Source: Athripsodes cinereus (taxonomy: Eukaryota; Arthropoda; Insecta; Trichoptera; Leptoceridae). Taken from it: 64,000 nt of DNA. Shown piece after piece: positions 53,566-64,000 of this stretch. Under the pieces are notes generated by a model. It worked only from the letters and a program-made list of their open reading frames with translations, was not told the DNA's origin and did not search any database. The stretch is from the NCBI GenBank assembly GCA_947579605.1, contig OX388313.1, positions 31,685,214 to 31,749,213 of the forward strand, read 5' to 3'. The first letter of the stretch is position 1. Each line of letters begins with the position of its first letter. The position numbers were made by a program, and so were the translations under genes.

Positions 53566-54080
53566 TTTTCAAAAATAAACCAAATAATTCTATATTACAT
53601 AAAATAATAATAAAGGCCGACAAAAATCAAACACCATTAGATTTAAATGACGAAACAAAAAGTCCGCGAATAAAATATTTAAATATTTTGTTAGAATCTT
53701 GGGGTTGGAAAGAACTTCATGCCAGACACCTCAATGATCTCAACCAATCTCATGTTGACAGAAATGCGTCCAACAGATGGTTGACCATTGGGGGATTATT
53801 GTATGGGGAAACCGAGAGTTTTATATTGGCTATCAAGATCAAGTAATAAATACAATAAATTACCAAAAATACATTATAAAAAATCAAAATATAACTAATG
53901 ATTCATGTAAAAAATGTCTGGCCAAACCGGAAACAATACAACAGTTTCGGGTTGTTCTACTATCGCTCAAACTGAATATACTAATAGACATAATCATATT
54001 GCAAAAATAATACATCAAAGTTAAGCAATTAAATATAATTAAATAAACTCGCGAATTTTAATACCATACTATAAATACGA
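53566..54080 (+). mobile_element. LINE polyprotein C-terminal remnant with zinc-finger-like cysteines
   Basis: The + strand reads HARHLNDLNQSHVDRNASNR and WLTIGGLLYGETESF. After a frameshift it continues YQDQVINTINYQKYIIKNQ and CKKCLAKPETIQ, and after another SGCSTIAQTEYTNRHNHIAK. The C-x2-C...H...C spacing and the TEYTNRHN block are typical of the C-terminus of some insect non-LTR elements. At least two frameshifts. Confidence 0.6.
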
Positions 54081-54907
54081 CCCGGAAAAGGTTTTAGAAA
54101 ATTAAAATCATAAGATCTATTATGATAAAAAAAAAATAGATAGACAAATACATCATAAGATACCCGATTAAATATTACATGATAAACAGACCTTTCATCA
54201 AAATTATGACGAGTGGTAATCTCTTTCCTCCGTCATCGCTAGTGATCACTATATTGATGAAACGCCCGATCACACCTATTCACCTTGGAGGATCATTCGG
54301 AGTGATCACTGAAAGTGAACAAATGTGAGCGACCCTTAATGAAAATTTTTCCTATGTTGTTTTTTCTTGCAAGTAAAATAAAATATAATTACCGAAAAAT
54401 TTGCTAGATTTAATGTATTATTCAAAACAACAGCTTACTTGCTATATTTCTATGTAATGACAAATTAATCTCTTTTCGACTAATATGAAGTGTCATACTA
54501 TTTTCTTTGCATTCACATAAAATCATATATTCGACTCGAAATTATTCAACCTGTATAATTGTTTAAACCAGATGCCACTTTCAGGTATGAAGAATAATAT
54601 TTGAACCCGAACTGATCTTTGTTAAAAAAAAAACGCCATCAGCAATCCTGCATTCTGGATGTGTCATTTTATTTATGAGTAGAATGGCGCCCCTTAATGC
54701 TCAATGGGGGCGCCAAAATCGTGTTTGTCTACTGGTTTGTAATGAAGATATTTTTGGAGCTCCTTTGGATATCTTGCAAACGTATTTGGGATACATTAGT
54801 TTACATCAAAATAAAATTAAAAAAAATAAATAAATTTAACACTCTTTTGGCGCCCCCTTATGTGGCGCTCGGGGACATATGTCCCCCTCTGCCCTCCCTC
54901 CCCCCAA
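54081..54907. other. intergenic, transposon debris
   Basis: No ORF of note. The GGCGCC-rich 3' part leads to a terminal sequence GCTACGCCACTG at 54908-54919, the typical right end of a hAT-like element. The matching left end was not found. Confidence 0.45.
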
Positions 54908-54936
54908 GCTACGCCACTGCGTGGAGGGATCAGCAG

Positions 54937-55101
54937 CCCTAGTCAAAACACATTTTAGCGTCACTTGTCGTTCGACTACAAACGAAATTACGACTATAAT
55001 TGCAACAATAACGCATAATTATATGGTACATGTAGGTAGATTGTCGTAATTTCGTTTGTAGTCGAACGACTTCATAACGCTAAAATGTGTTTTGACTAGG
55101 G
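54937..55101. mobile_element. palindromic MITE
   Basis: Begins CCCTAGTCAAAACACATTTT and ends with its reverse complement. Arms of about 60 bp (including GTTCGACTACAAACGAAATT) leave a small central loop. The target duplication is not clear. Confidence 0.75.
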
Positions 55102-55639
55102 GGCCAGTTAGCAATGAGCGGTTGAGATGAGTGTAGGTTCTGGGCTACAGCAAGGAAGTGTCTACTAGTCTACCACGTCAGTGTTAAGGTATGTGTCTGT
55201 GAATCTACCACGTCAGTAAAATTGAAAAAAAACCATAGTGTCTCCCAGGCTACAGATCAGTAAGACCGTTTTTAGATGTTGTTATTTCATTGTAAAATTA
55301 TGTTATTTGTATGTTACATATGTATAGTTGCAGGTATAATGCATTGGTGTATAGGTGCGTACATGACGATGACCGGGTTCGAATTGCAGGTGCATACCTA
55401 TAGAGATGATGTGATGATGATGACGACCTGTATTTCACCTTTATTTCTCCCTTCTGTATAATACAATAATTATCTTTACTCAACAACAAAATATTTGTCA
55501 ATGGTAATGAGTGCCTACTTAATGGGTGTTGGTTAGCTTCATCCTCTCGGTTTTTGTGGATGAAATTGATAAAAAATGCTCGATATATTCTTGCTTCTAT
55601 AAATTGTTTTATATCAAGCGTGTGATAATAGCGACAGTA

Positions 55640-56318
55640 AAATGAAAAGAAGTACCTTTTTATTGAATATGTCACGTAGTTTAGTACTAAATCACATGAA
55701 CGTACGAGCATATAATGAAAGACTGCCAAGAGAACTGCGAATAACAGTGAGTAGAGTTTTGGGCAAAAATCTGCTTCTTCCACCTCCAAAATCACAATCT
55801 ACTTCTACAAGTGCACGAAAGCTTTGTCATATTTGCTCAACAAAAATAAAAAGACAAACCAAATACATATGTTGTGATTGTTTCAAGCCGATTTGCCTGC
55901 AATGCTCAAAGCCAAAATGTGAACTATGTCAAGAAAAAATGTAAAAACTAAAAGCTGTGTATTTTTTATTTGACCATAAGATTTTATTCAAATTTTTATC
56001 TATGATTACTATAAGTATTAATTTTAATAATAAATGCAATTTTTTGTTATTTTTTAGTTATGTATTTTTGAAAATATTTTTTTAGTTGTCAGATGATTTT
56101 GCGAACTGATTTTGACCAAAAACAATAAATGGTGTTATTGATAGAAAAATGTTGTTTTTTTCTACATTTAACTGAATAGAAATATAATATATGAATATAT
56201 TTTTTAGACAATACCAATTAATTAGGTATTTAACATAAAAAAATGACGTTAAAATGGTGTCCAACAGTCTACCACGTCAGTAAATTTGTGAAGTTTAAGT
56301 CACGTCAGTTACAGAAGG
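55640..56318 (+). mobile_element. piggyBac-like transposase C-terminus and right end
   Basis: The ORF 55642-55944 ends with a cysteine-rich domain (CHICSTKIKRQTKYICCDC, CLQCSKPKCELCQ), the PHD-like C-terminal domain of piggyBac transposases, preceded by RELRITVSRVLG. The right end runs to TTAA at 56319-56322. Read inward it starts CCTTCTGTAACTGACGTG. CTACCACGTCAG repeats occur near 55165, 55205 and 56268. The catalytic core is missing. Confidence 0.7.
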
Positions 56319-56421
56319 TTAAACATAGACGGCTATTGCCTTTTACATAAAATTACTTTATATTTGTTTACATCATTCAATTTAGTTTTGAAAGACGGGA
56401 AAGTGTCTTTTTTTATTTTAA

Positions 56422-57389
56422 CCTACTATGGACGTGCGGTCTCAAAGGCCCCGCATCAATTTCGTTTTGTTAGTTTGGATCCTTCCACCCTCTCTGCACT
56501 GCTGTCCTGCTCAGTAGCTTCGTATTTAGTTGTCAGATTACCATTTTGAGTGGAGGTCGCGACATTTATTCATTGATACGTAAGTTGTTATTTGAAAAAT
56601 TGGCAGCGGCCTGTTAGACCGCTTGTCCATATTTATCATACAAAATTGTGTTTTTTTTTCTTTTTTAGTACAAAATGGCTGAAAAACGACCATTTGAACG
56701 TTCGGAAGAGTAATTTACAAAAAAAAATATTTCAAGTGACTGATTCTTCTTTTGAAGAAGAATTGAATGAGATATTAATTGGTTCGGATCAGTCGGATAT
56801 CGAAAATGACATTGAAGAATTTCTAACGCAATAATCAGAATTTGTACAGAAAAATGATGAAAATGAACAGAATTTGTCCAACAACAATTAAAATAAAGAT
56901 ATCATAATATGTTTTTTTGGATGCAGACAGGCCATTTGTCTCCAATACTCTTAACTTTTTGTCAATAAATTTCGTGAATTAGTCATTTGTCAGAATTTTT
57001 GTTTTCGCTCTTAGTTATTATTTTTATTTGTTATTTTATACCTTATATATAATAATTTTAGAAAAAAAGGAATATTATGTTTTGATTGGAATTTAGATCA
57101 TAGTTTTTGAATAAATTATGGCTTTGTCAAAAATAGGCTAAAAATTACCTAAGTACTATAATACCTATTTTTTTATATATCCAATAATAAAAGTTTCGTT
57201 TTTTCACCCACATTTTATTAATATGAGCCAATTATTTTAAAAACTAAATCTATATTAAATTTTAATATAGCTTTAGTTTTTAAACGATTTATATAAGTGC
57301 TTATTATGTAATGTGGATTTAAACATAGCGGTTTTTCAGGCATCACGTCCAAGGTAGTGTAAAAACTAAATCACGTCCACAGTTAAAGG
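56422..57389 (+). mobile_element. internally deleted piggyBac-like element
   Basis: Bounded by TTAA at 56418-56421 and 57390-57393. The left end CCTACTATGGACGTG and the right end CCTTTAACTGTGGACGTG (read inward) are inverted repeats. A start codon near 56674 opens MAEKRPFERSEE and is followed by DSSFEEELNEILIG and SDIENDIEEF, the acidic N-terminus of a piggyBac transposase, broken by a stop and frameshift. The rest of the protein is absent. Confidence 0.7.
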
Positions 57390-58330
57390 TTAAAATTATT
57401 TTGTATATATTGCTGTAGTTAATTTCAATTTGATACGATGACGAGTTTATCAGATTAAAAAATGACGTTTTGGCCATAATGTACGCAAATCCAGCGCCAA
57501 TCAATGTATACGGTTCTCACTCCTCATCACCTTATTTGGTGATAATGGAGAATAACGATAGTGAAAACTTTTTTCACCCTATGATTTTTGGGAGATATTT
57601 GGCAAAAAACAATACACTGACAGACTTCGATATATTCGGATTACCTCTGAATGCATACAAGAGACAGGTATTCAAAAAACTTACTTCCCCATTTCAACGA
57701 TAAATGAACAGATACGCAGTAATGGAAACCCTCAACCACCATTCTAATAATATTTGAAAGACAAAAACTACCAAAATACTGTAACTTATTTTATAACTCA
57801 GAATGCATTCAATCTGTTACTTATTCATTTACTAACGACATTGAGCAATCATCAAAGTTGATACAAGACATTGACGGTTTGAATAATTTGTCAATTATGA
57901 TTAATGAAGATGCAGCGTCTCGGTATAAGACAAAAGGACAAAACAAGACCCGTGAAAATCACATTTAGTAATAAGGAGGATGCTAGATCAGTGCTTCGAA
58001 ATAAATTTAGGTTTTCTCAACAAATAAGAATTAAGCAGGATTTAACCTCAATACAAAGAACTCAAGTCAAACTGTTGTGGGATGAGCTAGAAAATAGAAA
58101 GAAAAATGGTGAAACCAACATAACAATAAAATTCTTTGGCGACTCATCAAAAATTGTACCCATGAGTAAAAAAATAATTATAAATGAATAAGACTGTTAT
58201 TATCAAAATATTAGAGGCATGCACACCAAGCTATCATCCTCCTTTGTTGAACCATTCAGTAGTCCTATCTGAAACGTGGCTTGACAATTCAATTAAAAGC
58301 TCAGAATTGGGCTTTGAATCTTATAATGTA

Positions 58331-59620
58331 CGAGGGCGGTCCGATAAGTGCTTAGCCTCTCCGCCTGATGATGTCACTATCACAAGAAAAATATACCATC
58401 TTGTAGTGCATTCTTGTGGACAGCCACTGTTTAAATTTCAGCTAAATTGGACTTATAGTTTTGTTTTGACCGCGTGTGGAAGCGGGCGGGTCCACGGATT
58501 TTAGAAAAATGGAAAAAGAGCAATATCGGTCAATGATTCGATTCTTGTTTTTGGAAGGGAAATCGCGCAGCGAAATCAAAGAGCTCTTGGATGCTGTGTT
58601 CGGTGACTCTTCTCCTTTGATAACGATCGTCAAAAATTGGTTTAAGAGTTTCGACATGGTCGTACGTCGGTTTTTGACGAATCACGTCCAGTTGCCCCGA
58701 AAACGGCTACCACGGAAGATAACATGACAAAAATCCACGATATCGTAATGGCAGACCGCCGATTGAAGGTGCGTAAGATAGCTTAGATAATAGGCATCTC
58801 AAAAGACCAGATGGATTATACCATTCATGAAATTTTGGACATGAGAAAGCTGTTGGCGCAATGGGTGCCGCATTTTCTCACTCCGGACAACAAGTGCAAC
58901 CGTGAGACCACTTCAGAGCAGTGTTTGACGCTATTTAAGAGCGATTGAAAGAGTTTCTGCATCGTTTCGTAGCCATTGACAAAACTTAGATCCACTAGTA
59001 CACACCAAAGACCAAGGGACAGTCAAAACACTGGATTTTATCCGGCGAACGTGCTCCAAAGAAGGCAAAGACTGTCCTATCTACCGGAAAAGTGATAGTC
59101 ACCGTTTTCTGGGATTCACAAGGTATGATCATCATCGACTACCTGAAGAAGAGTAAAACGATCACAAGGCTCTACTATGCCAAATTATTGGGCCGATTTG
59201 GCGCCGAATCGCAGAAAAAACGGCCCCATTCGACGAAGAAAAAGTGATCTTCCACCGTGACAATGCACTGGCTCACACCTCCGTTGTCGCCACGGCCAAA
59301 TTGGTCAAATAGGGCTACGAACTGCTGCTTTATCCAGCGTATTCTCTAGATTTGGCTCCATGCGACTTCTTTTTGTTTCCAAACTTGAAAAAGTCACTCA
59401 CTGGGCAGAAATTTGAGTCGTATGAGGAGGTCATTGCCGCCACGGAAGCCTACATTACGGACCTCGAGAAAACGTATTTATTAAACTGGTTTAAGAAGTT
59501 GGAGAATCGCTGGTTCAAGTGTATCGAGCTAAAAGAAGACTATGTTGAAAAATAAATCGCCACTTTTCCAAAATTTTCGTTTTTTCTTTTGTAGGCTAAG
59601 TACTTATCGGACCGCCCTCG
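58331..59620 (+). mobile_element. mariner transposon, inactivated
   Basis: 1290 bp with 27-bp terminal inverted repeats starting CGAGGGCGGTCCGATAAGT, one mismatch between ends, and flanking TA duplications (58329-58330 and 59621-59622). The transposase frame spans 58509-59555 (about 348 codons, normal mariner length) with several stops and frameshifts. The catalytic triad is visible: VAIDKT, then HRDNALAHT, then LAPCDFFLF, the last two aspartates separated by 34 residues (D34D, mariner type). Confidence 0.95.
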
Positions 59621-59924
59621 TATATCGCACAGACCGCAGTCATAAATCAAATAATAAAAAAAGAGGTGGAGGTGTACCTATTCATAGCAGTTAAGAAAAA
59701 TATCCCATCTTCATCTATCAAGACAAAATGCAACAAGATCGAACAGTACCTAAGTTATATGTAATGATCCAACTTGATAAGGAGAAGATTATTATAGGAT
59801 GTGTTTACATTCCTCCATCATCTCAAGTTGAAGTTTATAAGGACCATTGTGAGGAGTTGGAAGACCTGTATTCGAAACACCGGCAACATAAGTTCTACCT
59901 ATTTGGCGACTTTAACTTGCCAGC

Positions 59925-60133
59925 AGGGTTACTCTTGACAAAACTAAACACGATCATAATCTAGTCTTGATCTTGATCATACGACGCACGAAGGGACTAT
60001 GGTCAAAAACAGCGCGCTACCGCTAACGCGCGATCGGTTTGCGTGTATTTTTGGCCAATAGTCACTTCGTGCGTCGTATGATCAAGATCAAGACTAGATT
60101 AAGATCGTGTTTAGTTTTGTCAAGAGTAGCCCT
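59925..60133. mobile_element. fold-back MITE inside LINE endonuclease
   Basis: About 85-bp inverted arms starting AGGG(T/C)TACTCTTGACAAA and a short central loop. It interrupts the LINE frame between GDFNLP and GITW. The exact target duplication is ambiguous (GC or GCAGG). Confidence 0.8.
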
Positions 60134-60646
60134 GCAGGCATAACATGGTGTATGGATGCTTGGTTAAACCCAAGTATTTTGCATACTCTTCCTCATTACT
60201 CATGCATTTGCAGCAATCGTGTCGATGGAAGGGGAAGTTCGGCACTATTAATACACTCATTCATCCAACATACCTACAATCATTAACGCAATTATAATTA
60301 TATCGACGCGACGCTAGAAAGGCAAAAAATACTAAGCGACATTTTGAGCGAAATTGAGTTAAATATACCTACAGTTTGAATTGTATTTTTTCTGCGTCGA
60401 ATGGTGCTATTCTTATGTTCATACGACGACTTTTGATATCGTTTAGAAAGTAAATCATTATTATAGTTAATTTCGGAATTTCGCCCGACTAAACGACACA
60501 AATATTGAATGAATTTCCAAATATGTCATTTAAGTCTTTCGTCCAAATCAATTTTTTTGCTTAGACTTTTTTACCTGATTTGTATTAAAACTATATTGTG
60601 ATTTAGATAATTTTTCCCGATTGCACTAAGCAAAAAATATTCTTAG

Positions 60647-61517
60647 TAGAGGGTATTTTTTCTCGGATTATTTTCGTTCCCGGGAATCCCGGGAAATTCA
60701 TAATTATATTTATTAATATTTAATTTTCAACAAATTTGGTAGAAAAACTCTCAAAACTTGTTGAGCCTTGCAAACATTTTGATTTGATAAAAAAAAATCA
60801 ATTTTTTGTTACCAATATAAGTTATTTGCTTAAAAAAAACTCAATAACCGACTGATGAGATTTATTTAGGTACTCTTCGTTGTATCAAAATACAAATTGT
60901 TTACAAAATATACCTATATACTTTTAATTTTTATTCATCCTATCAACCAAATAAATATTATGGATTTTGGCAAAGCTTTTTTAATAAACAAAAATCGTGT
61001 TCATTTGGTGATTTTTGACTTCAAAAAATGGGAAATTTTAACAAAAAATGATTTTTTAAATCGGTTAATATACATGAATAAAATAAATAATTGACAATTT
61101 GCTGCACTAATATTTTTAAATACTATATAACTTTTCGAAATATTAAAAAAAACATGAAAAATCGTAGGATTCTTGTACATTGTCGGCCAAACATACCCCC
61201 GATTTCGATGTTTAGAATTATGATTTTTTCAAACGAATACATTGAAACTATAAAATTAAGTTTTTTTTAAAGTAAAACACTAATATTGTTAATAAATATT
61301 AGTTTTCATATTTTATCACATCAAAATGTTCCTCAGATTCAACAAGTTTATTACGACTATTACAGTTAACTAAACAAAGATTTAGGTATCGATATGGCGA
61401 TCTGCACGACAAATAATTTGTGTTTTTTCCCGGGAAATGATTCGTTTTTTTCCCGGGAAACGGGAAATAAAAATTAGAGGGTTTTCCCGGGAATTCCCGC
61501 CCGGGAATAACCCTCTA
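60647..61517. mobile_element. non-autonomous hAT-type element
   Basis: Termini TAGAGGGTATT and AATAACCCTCTA, exact 8-bp duplication ATTCTTAG (60639-60646 and 61518-61525). CCCGGGAA/TTCCCGGG clusters near both ends. No transposase ORF. Confidence 0.9.
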
Positions 61518-61791
61518 ATTCTTAGTTAATTTTGCCTCATTCAAACTATGTAAGTGCTTGATTTTACATGTCCCTTTTATACTTACTGTAAATAGATGAG
61601 CAAGAGCGCTTAGCTATTCTTTACAATCTTTCTTTTGCGAAAATGTGGCGTTTAGTAATTTGTTCTTCCGTGGTAAATTAATTAAATTTGTCGCTAAGGA
61701 CATTTTTACACGCCTTTCTGGATTTGTTTTTTCTCAAATGGATTTTAGGCCATCCTCAAATATTAGATTATTTTGGAAAATTGGAGCCTGC

Positions 61792-61942
61792 AGGGCTACT
61801 CTTGACACAATCTAAATACCTACGATCTTAATCTAGTCTTGATCTTGATCATACGACGCACGAAGGAACTATGGTCAAAAACATCGCGCTACCGCTACCG
61901 TGCGATCGGTATGCGCGTATTTTTGGTCAATAGTCACTTCGT
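61792..61942. mobile_element. truncated second copy of the 59925 MITE
   Basis: AGGGCTACTCTTGACA... followed by the same GATCATACGACGCACGAAGG arm and central part; the right arm stops early. Confidence 0.75.
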
Positions 61943-62935
61943 CACCGCTCCGATATCACTCATATAATTCCTGCCACTTATCAATAGAGTACGGTTAATG
62001 TTTTATAAAATTTTCAAAAGAAAACATTCAGTCCTTTTTCAGATATTTGGTTTCTAAATCTGCATTTTTTCACATAGGTGCAAAGTTCGACTAGTTATAG
62101 AAAAAGAAGGACTTACTTAAATTCATCTGCATTGCTTCTGAGGGTAGTGACATAAAATATCTATGTAAATTAAAAATATCAACGATGATATTTGTTGTTT
62201 TCATACTGAAATAATGACGCAAAAATAAGAATTTTTCAATTTAAGAATTGTGTTTTTGAAGCAAAATTTAATACTTTTTTCGATAGATATCGATGATAAA
62301 AAAATATTTTTTCAACTAGAAAATTTTGTACTTAAAATATATTTTTTTAAATTATGTCGATATATTAATAAATAAAAAAAGACTCAATAATTTTTCTAAA
62401 GATCTATTTTCATTAAAAATCACCTACGGCACGTTAGAAAAATGGCCGCCATAAAAAAATTTCGAGAGTAAATAAAAATAATACTTGTTTGAAAGTCTCA
62501 ACATATCAGGAATTTAACAGGCAAAGTATAAAAAAAAATCTAAGAAATTGAGCAACATAGTCTGGTTGTTTTAAAAAAGAATAAGCCATATATTTTAATA
62601 TTTTATTTAAAACACAATAATAACAAAAGGTACATAAATTTTAAACAATCAACAACTACATAATAATAAGCCATATGCATTGCCCCAATCAGAGTTTCTC
62701 CTGGTATGAGGGGTCAAGTTTCAGAGTCCTAATTCGGCATACTCTATTTGATCACTTATTTTAATTAAATTTCACTAACCACAAACTCAAATTAAATTTC
62801 ACTAATCACACAATCGTGCACTAATCACAAACTTCTTCAATTCCCTTTTAAAGACATTAAGGCTCGCTATGGACTAAATTATTTCTGGGAGTGAAATAAT
62901 ATATATCAATGATGCAGTGTACACACAACCAAATC
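61943..62935. other. intergenic stretch, nothing recognised
   Basis: AT-rich, no coding signal that I can support. Confidence 0.5.
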
Positions 62936-62939
62936 TCGC

Positions 62940-64000
62940 TCTATTGGTTCTAGATATGTTCTCTTTGCCTTATTTGGTAAATATGTATCGCAACGGCTGT
63001 TACAATATCAATATTAGTTTTAGTAAGTTCATTTCTTAATTTAAAAATCGTCTTAGTTTTTTTTGTCAATATTAATTCCTCCAGATTATATTCCTTGGTC
63101 ACATTGAACAGGTTAACAGTTCAATGTGACCAAGGAATATATAGTTCTTCTGTACTTATTTAAACCATACACTATTTTTTAGAGTTTTATTCATTACTCT
63201 TTGAATTTTGTTCTTCAATTGAAGGTTGCACTGCGACCATATCAATATTCCATAAATAATTTGGGACAACACTAATGCACCATCAACAGTCCTTTTAGCT
63301 TCGAAATTAAAATAATCGTTTCTTCTCATAATGCTAATGATTGGACCAAGTCTCTTCCAATTTTATAATTATTGATCTGTATCTGTAATTTTACTGATTT
63401 TTTATTTTTTTGTTTTAATATCATATATTTTGTTTTGTCATTATTCATGATCATTGCGTGGTTATATAACCATTCTAGATATTTTCCTAAATCTATATCT
63501 GCAGTACATCTTCCTCATATCCACTATAGACCAAAACAATATCATCAGTATAAATAAAGTATTTAGCTACTGACTCACAATTCTGGAGGCTATTTACATA
63601 TAATAGATAGAAAAGCGGGCCCAGAACCAATCCCTGCGGTACTCCAATGTTAAGTTTCAGTTGTCCGCTTGTACACCAATTAGTTACGGTCACCGCTCCT
63701 CTATCTTTCAAATATTCTTCAACTAATTTCAGCACGTTACCTTAAATTCCAAGGTAACACGCCTTTGAAAAGTCCACAAATACTGGGACAACATATTTAC
63801 CTTCATCCAATCTATCATTAATGTAGTCCATGACATTCATCAAGGCGTATCCAGTACTACTCTTACATACTTTGGAAACCATACTGTTGGTTATCAAAGT
63901 CTCCATTTATGTCTATAAATTTTGTAATCCTTTTAGCAATTATCTTTTCAAATATCTTTCCAAGTGTACTCAATAAACTAATTGGGCGGTAATTATTGGT
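62940..64000 (-). mobile_element. LINE reverse transcriptase fragment (CR1/Jockey type)
   Basis: Minus strand, degenerate. GVPQGLVLGPLFYLLYVNSL, YIYTDD-like catalytic box (usually YADD) and VYSG are in one frame (63493-63735). An upstream piece near 63960-64000 reads ISLLSTLGKIFEKIIAKRI, and a downstream piece near 62950-63085 reads KEYNLEEL and KLRNELTKTNIDIV. Frameshifts separate them. The element continues past the window end. Confidence 0.75.

Larger units (their letters stand above)
57394..60290 (+). mobile_element. LINE with ORF1 and endonuclease, split by mariner and MITE
   Basis: ORF1-like pieces (57470-57703 with PYLVIMEN and HPMIFGRYL; 57904-58191 with KTRPVKITFSNKEDARSVLR and RKKNGETNITIKFF) are followed by an APE-type endonuclease: LSETWLDNSIKSSELGFESY before the mariner, then YRTDRSH and GGGVPI after it, then GCVYIPPSS, FYLFGDFNLP, and GITW after a MITE. 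The frame reads through once the mariner and one TA are removed. RT not seen downstream, so the element is 3'-truncated or rearranged. Confidence 0.75.

Overview
The window is AT-rich animal DNA with spliced genes, long introns, dense transposons and very many TACCTA/TAGGTA words. That composition, together with the repeat families, suggests a moth or butterfly (Lepidoptera); this is inference, not a species call. Bases 33-232 are an assembly gap of 200 Ns.

Layout. (1) 1-31.8 kb is the 3' part of a MICAL-like gene on the + strand. The N-terminal CH-domain exons would lie upstream of the window. One 95-nt exon sits at 13399-13493, the LIM exon starts at 23544, and the NPF-rich, proline-rich and bMERB parts run to the stop at 30595. 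The introns around the 95-nt exon hold three copies of a 4.7-5.6 kb repeat element. Each copy is embedded in a (GT)n microsatellite and carries a block of about 225-bp satellite units. Two copies are direct and upstream of the exon; the third is inverted and downstream. (2) 31.8-42.9 kb is intergenic and built from transposons. It includes a 6.08-kb element with terminal inverted repeats and a 10-bp target duplication, which contains an open fragment of the ribosome-biogenesis gene KRR1. (3) 42990-44809 (+) is NCBP3, a nuclear cap-binding subunit. (4) 47669-50781 (-) is GLOD4, complete in five coding exons and convergent with NCBP3. Its introns hold a LINE fragment and a hammerhead-ribozyme-like sequence on the sense strand. 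(5) 51-64 kb is gene-free and packed with nested mobile elements: hAT-like elements with exact 8-bp duplications, piggyBac relics bounded by TTAA, a mariner sitting in a LINE endonuclease, fold-back MITEs, and several non-LTR retrotransposon fragments.

The three host genes do not form a pathway: MICAL-like acts in endosomal recycling, NCBP3 in mRNA cap binding and export, and GLOD4 belongs to the glyoxalase fold family. The best candidates for something new are the intronic hammerhead-like ribozyme, the KRR1 capture, and the microsatellite-resident satellite-carrying element family that brackets an exon with inverted repeats. All calls were made by reading; no alignment or search was run.
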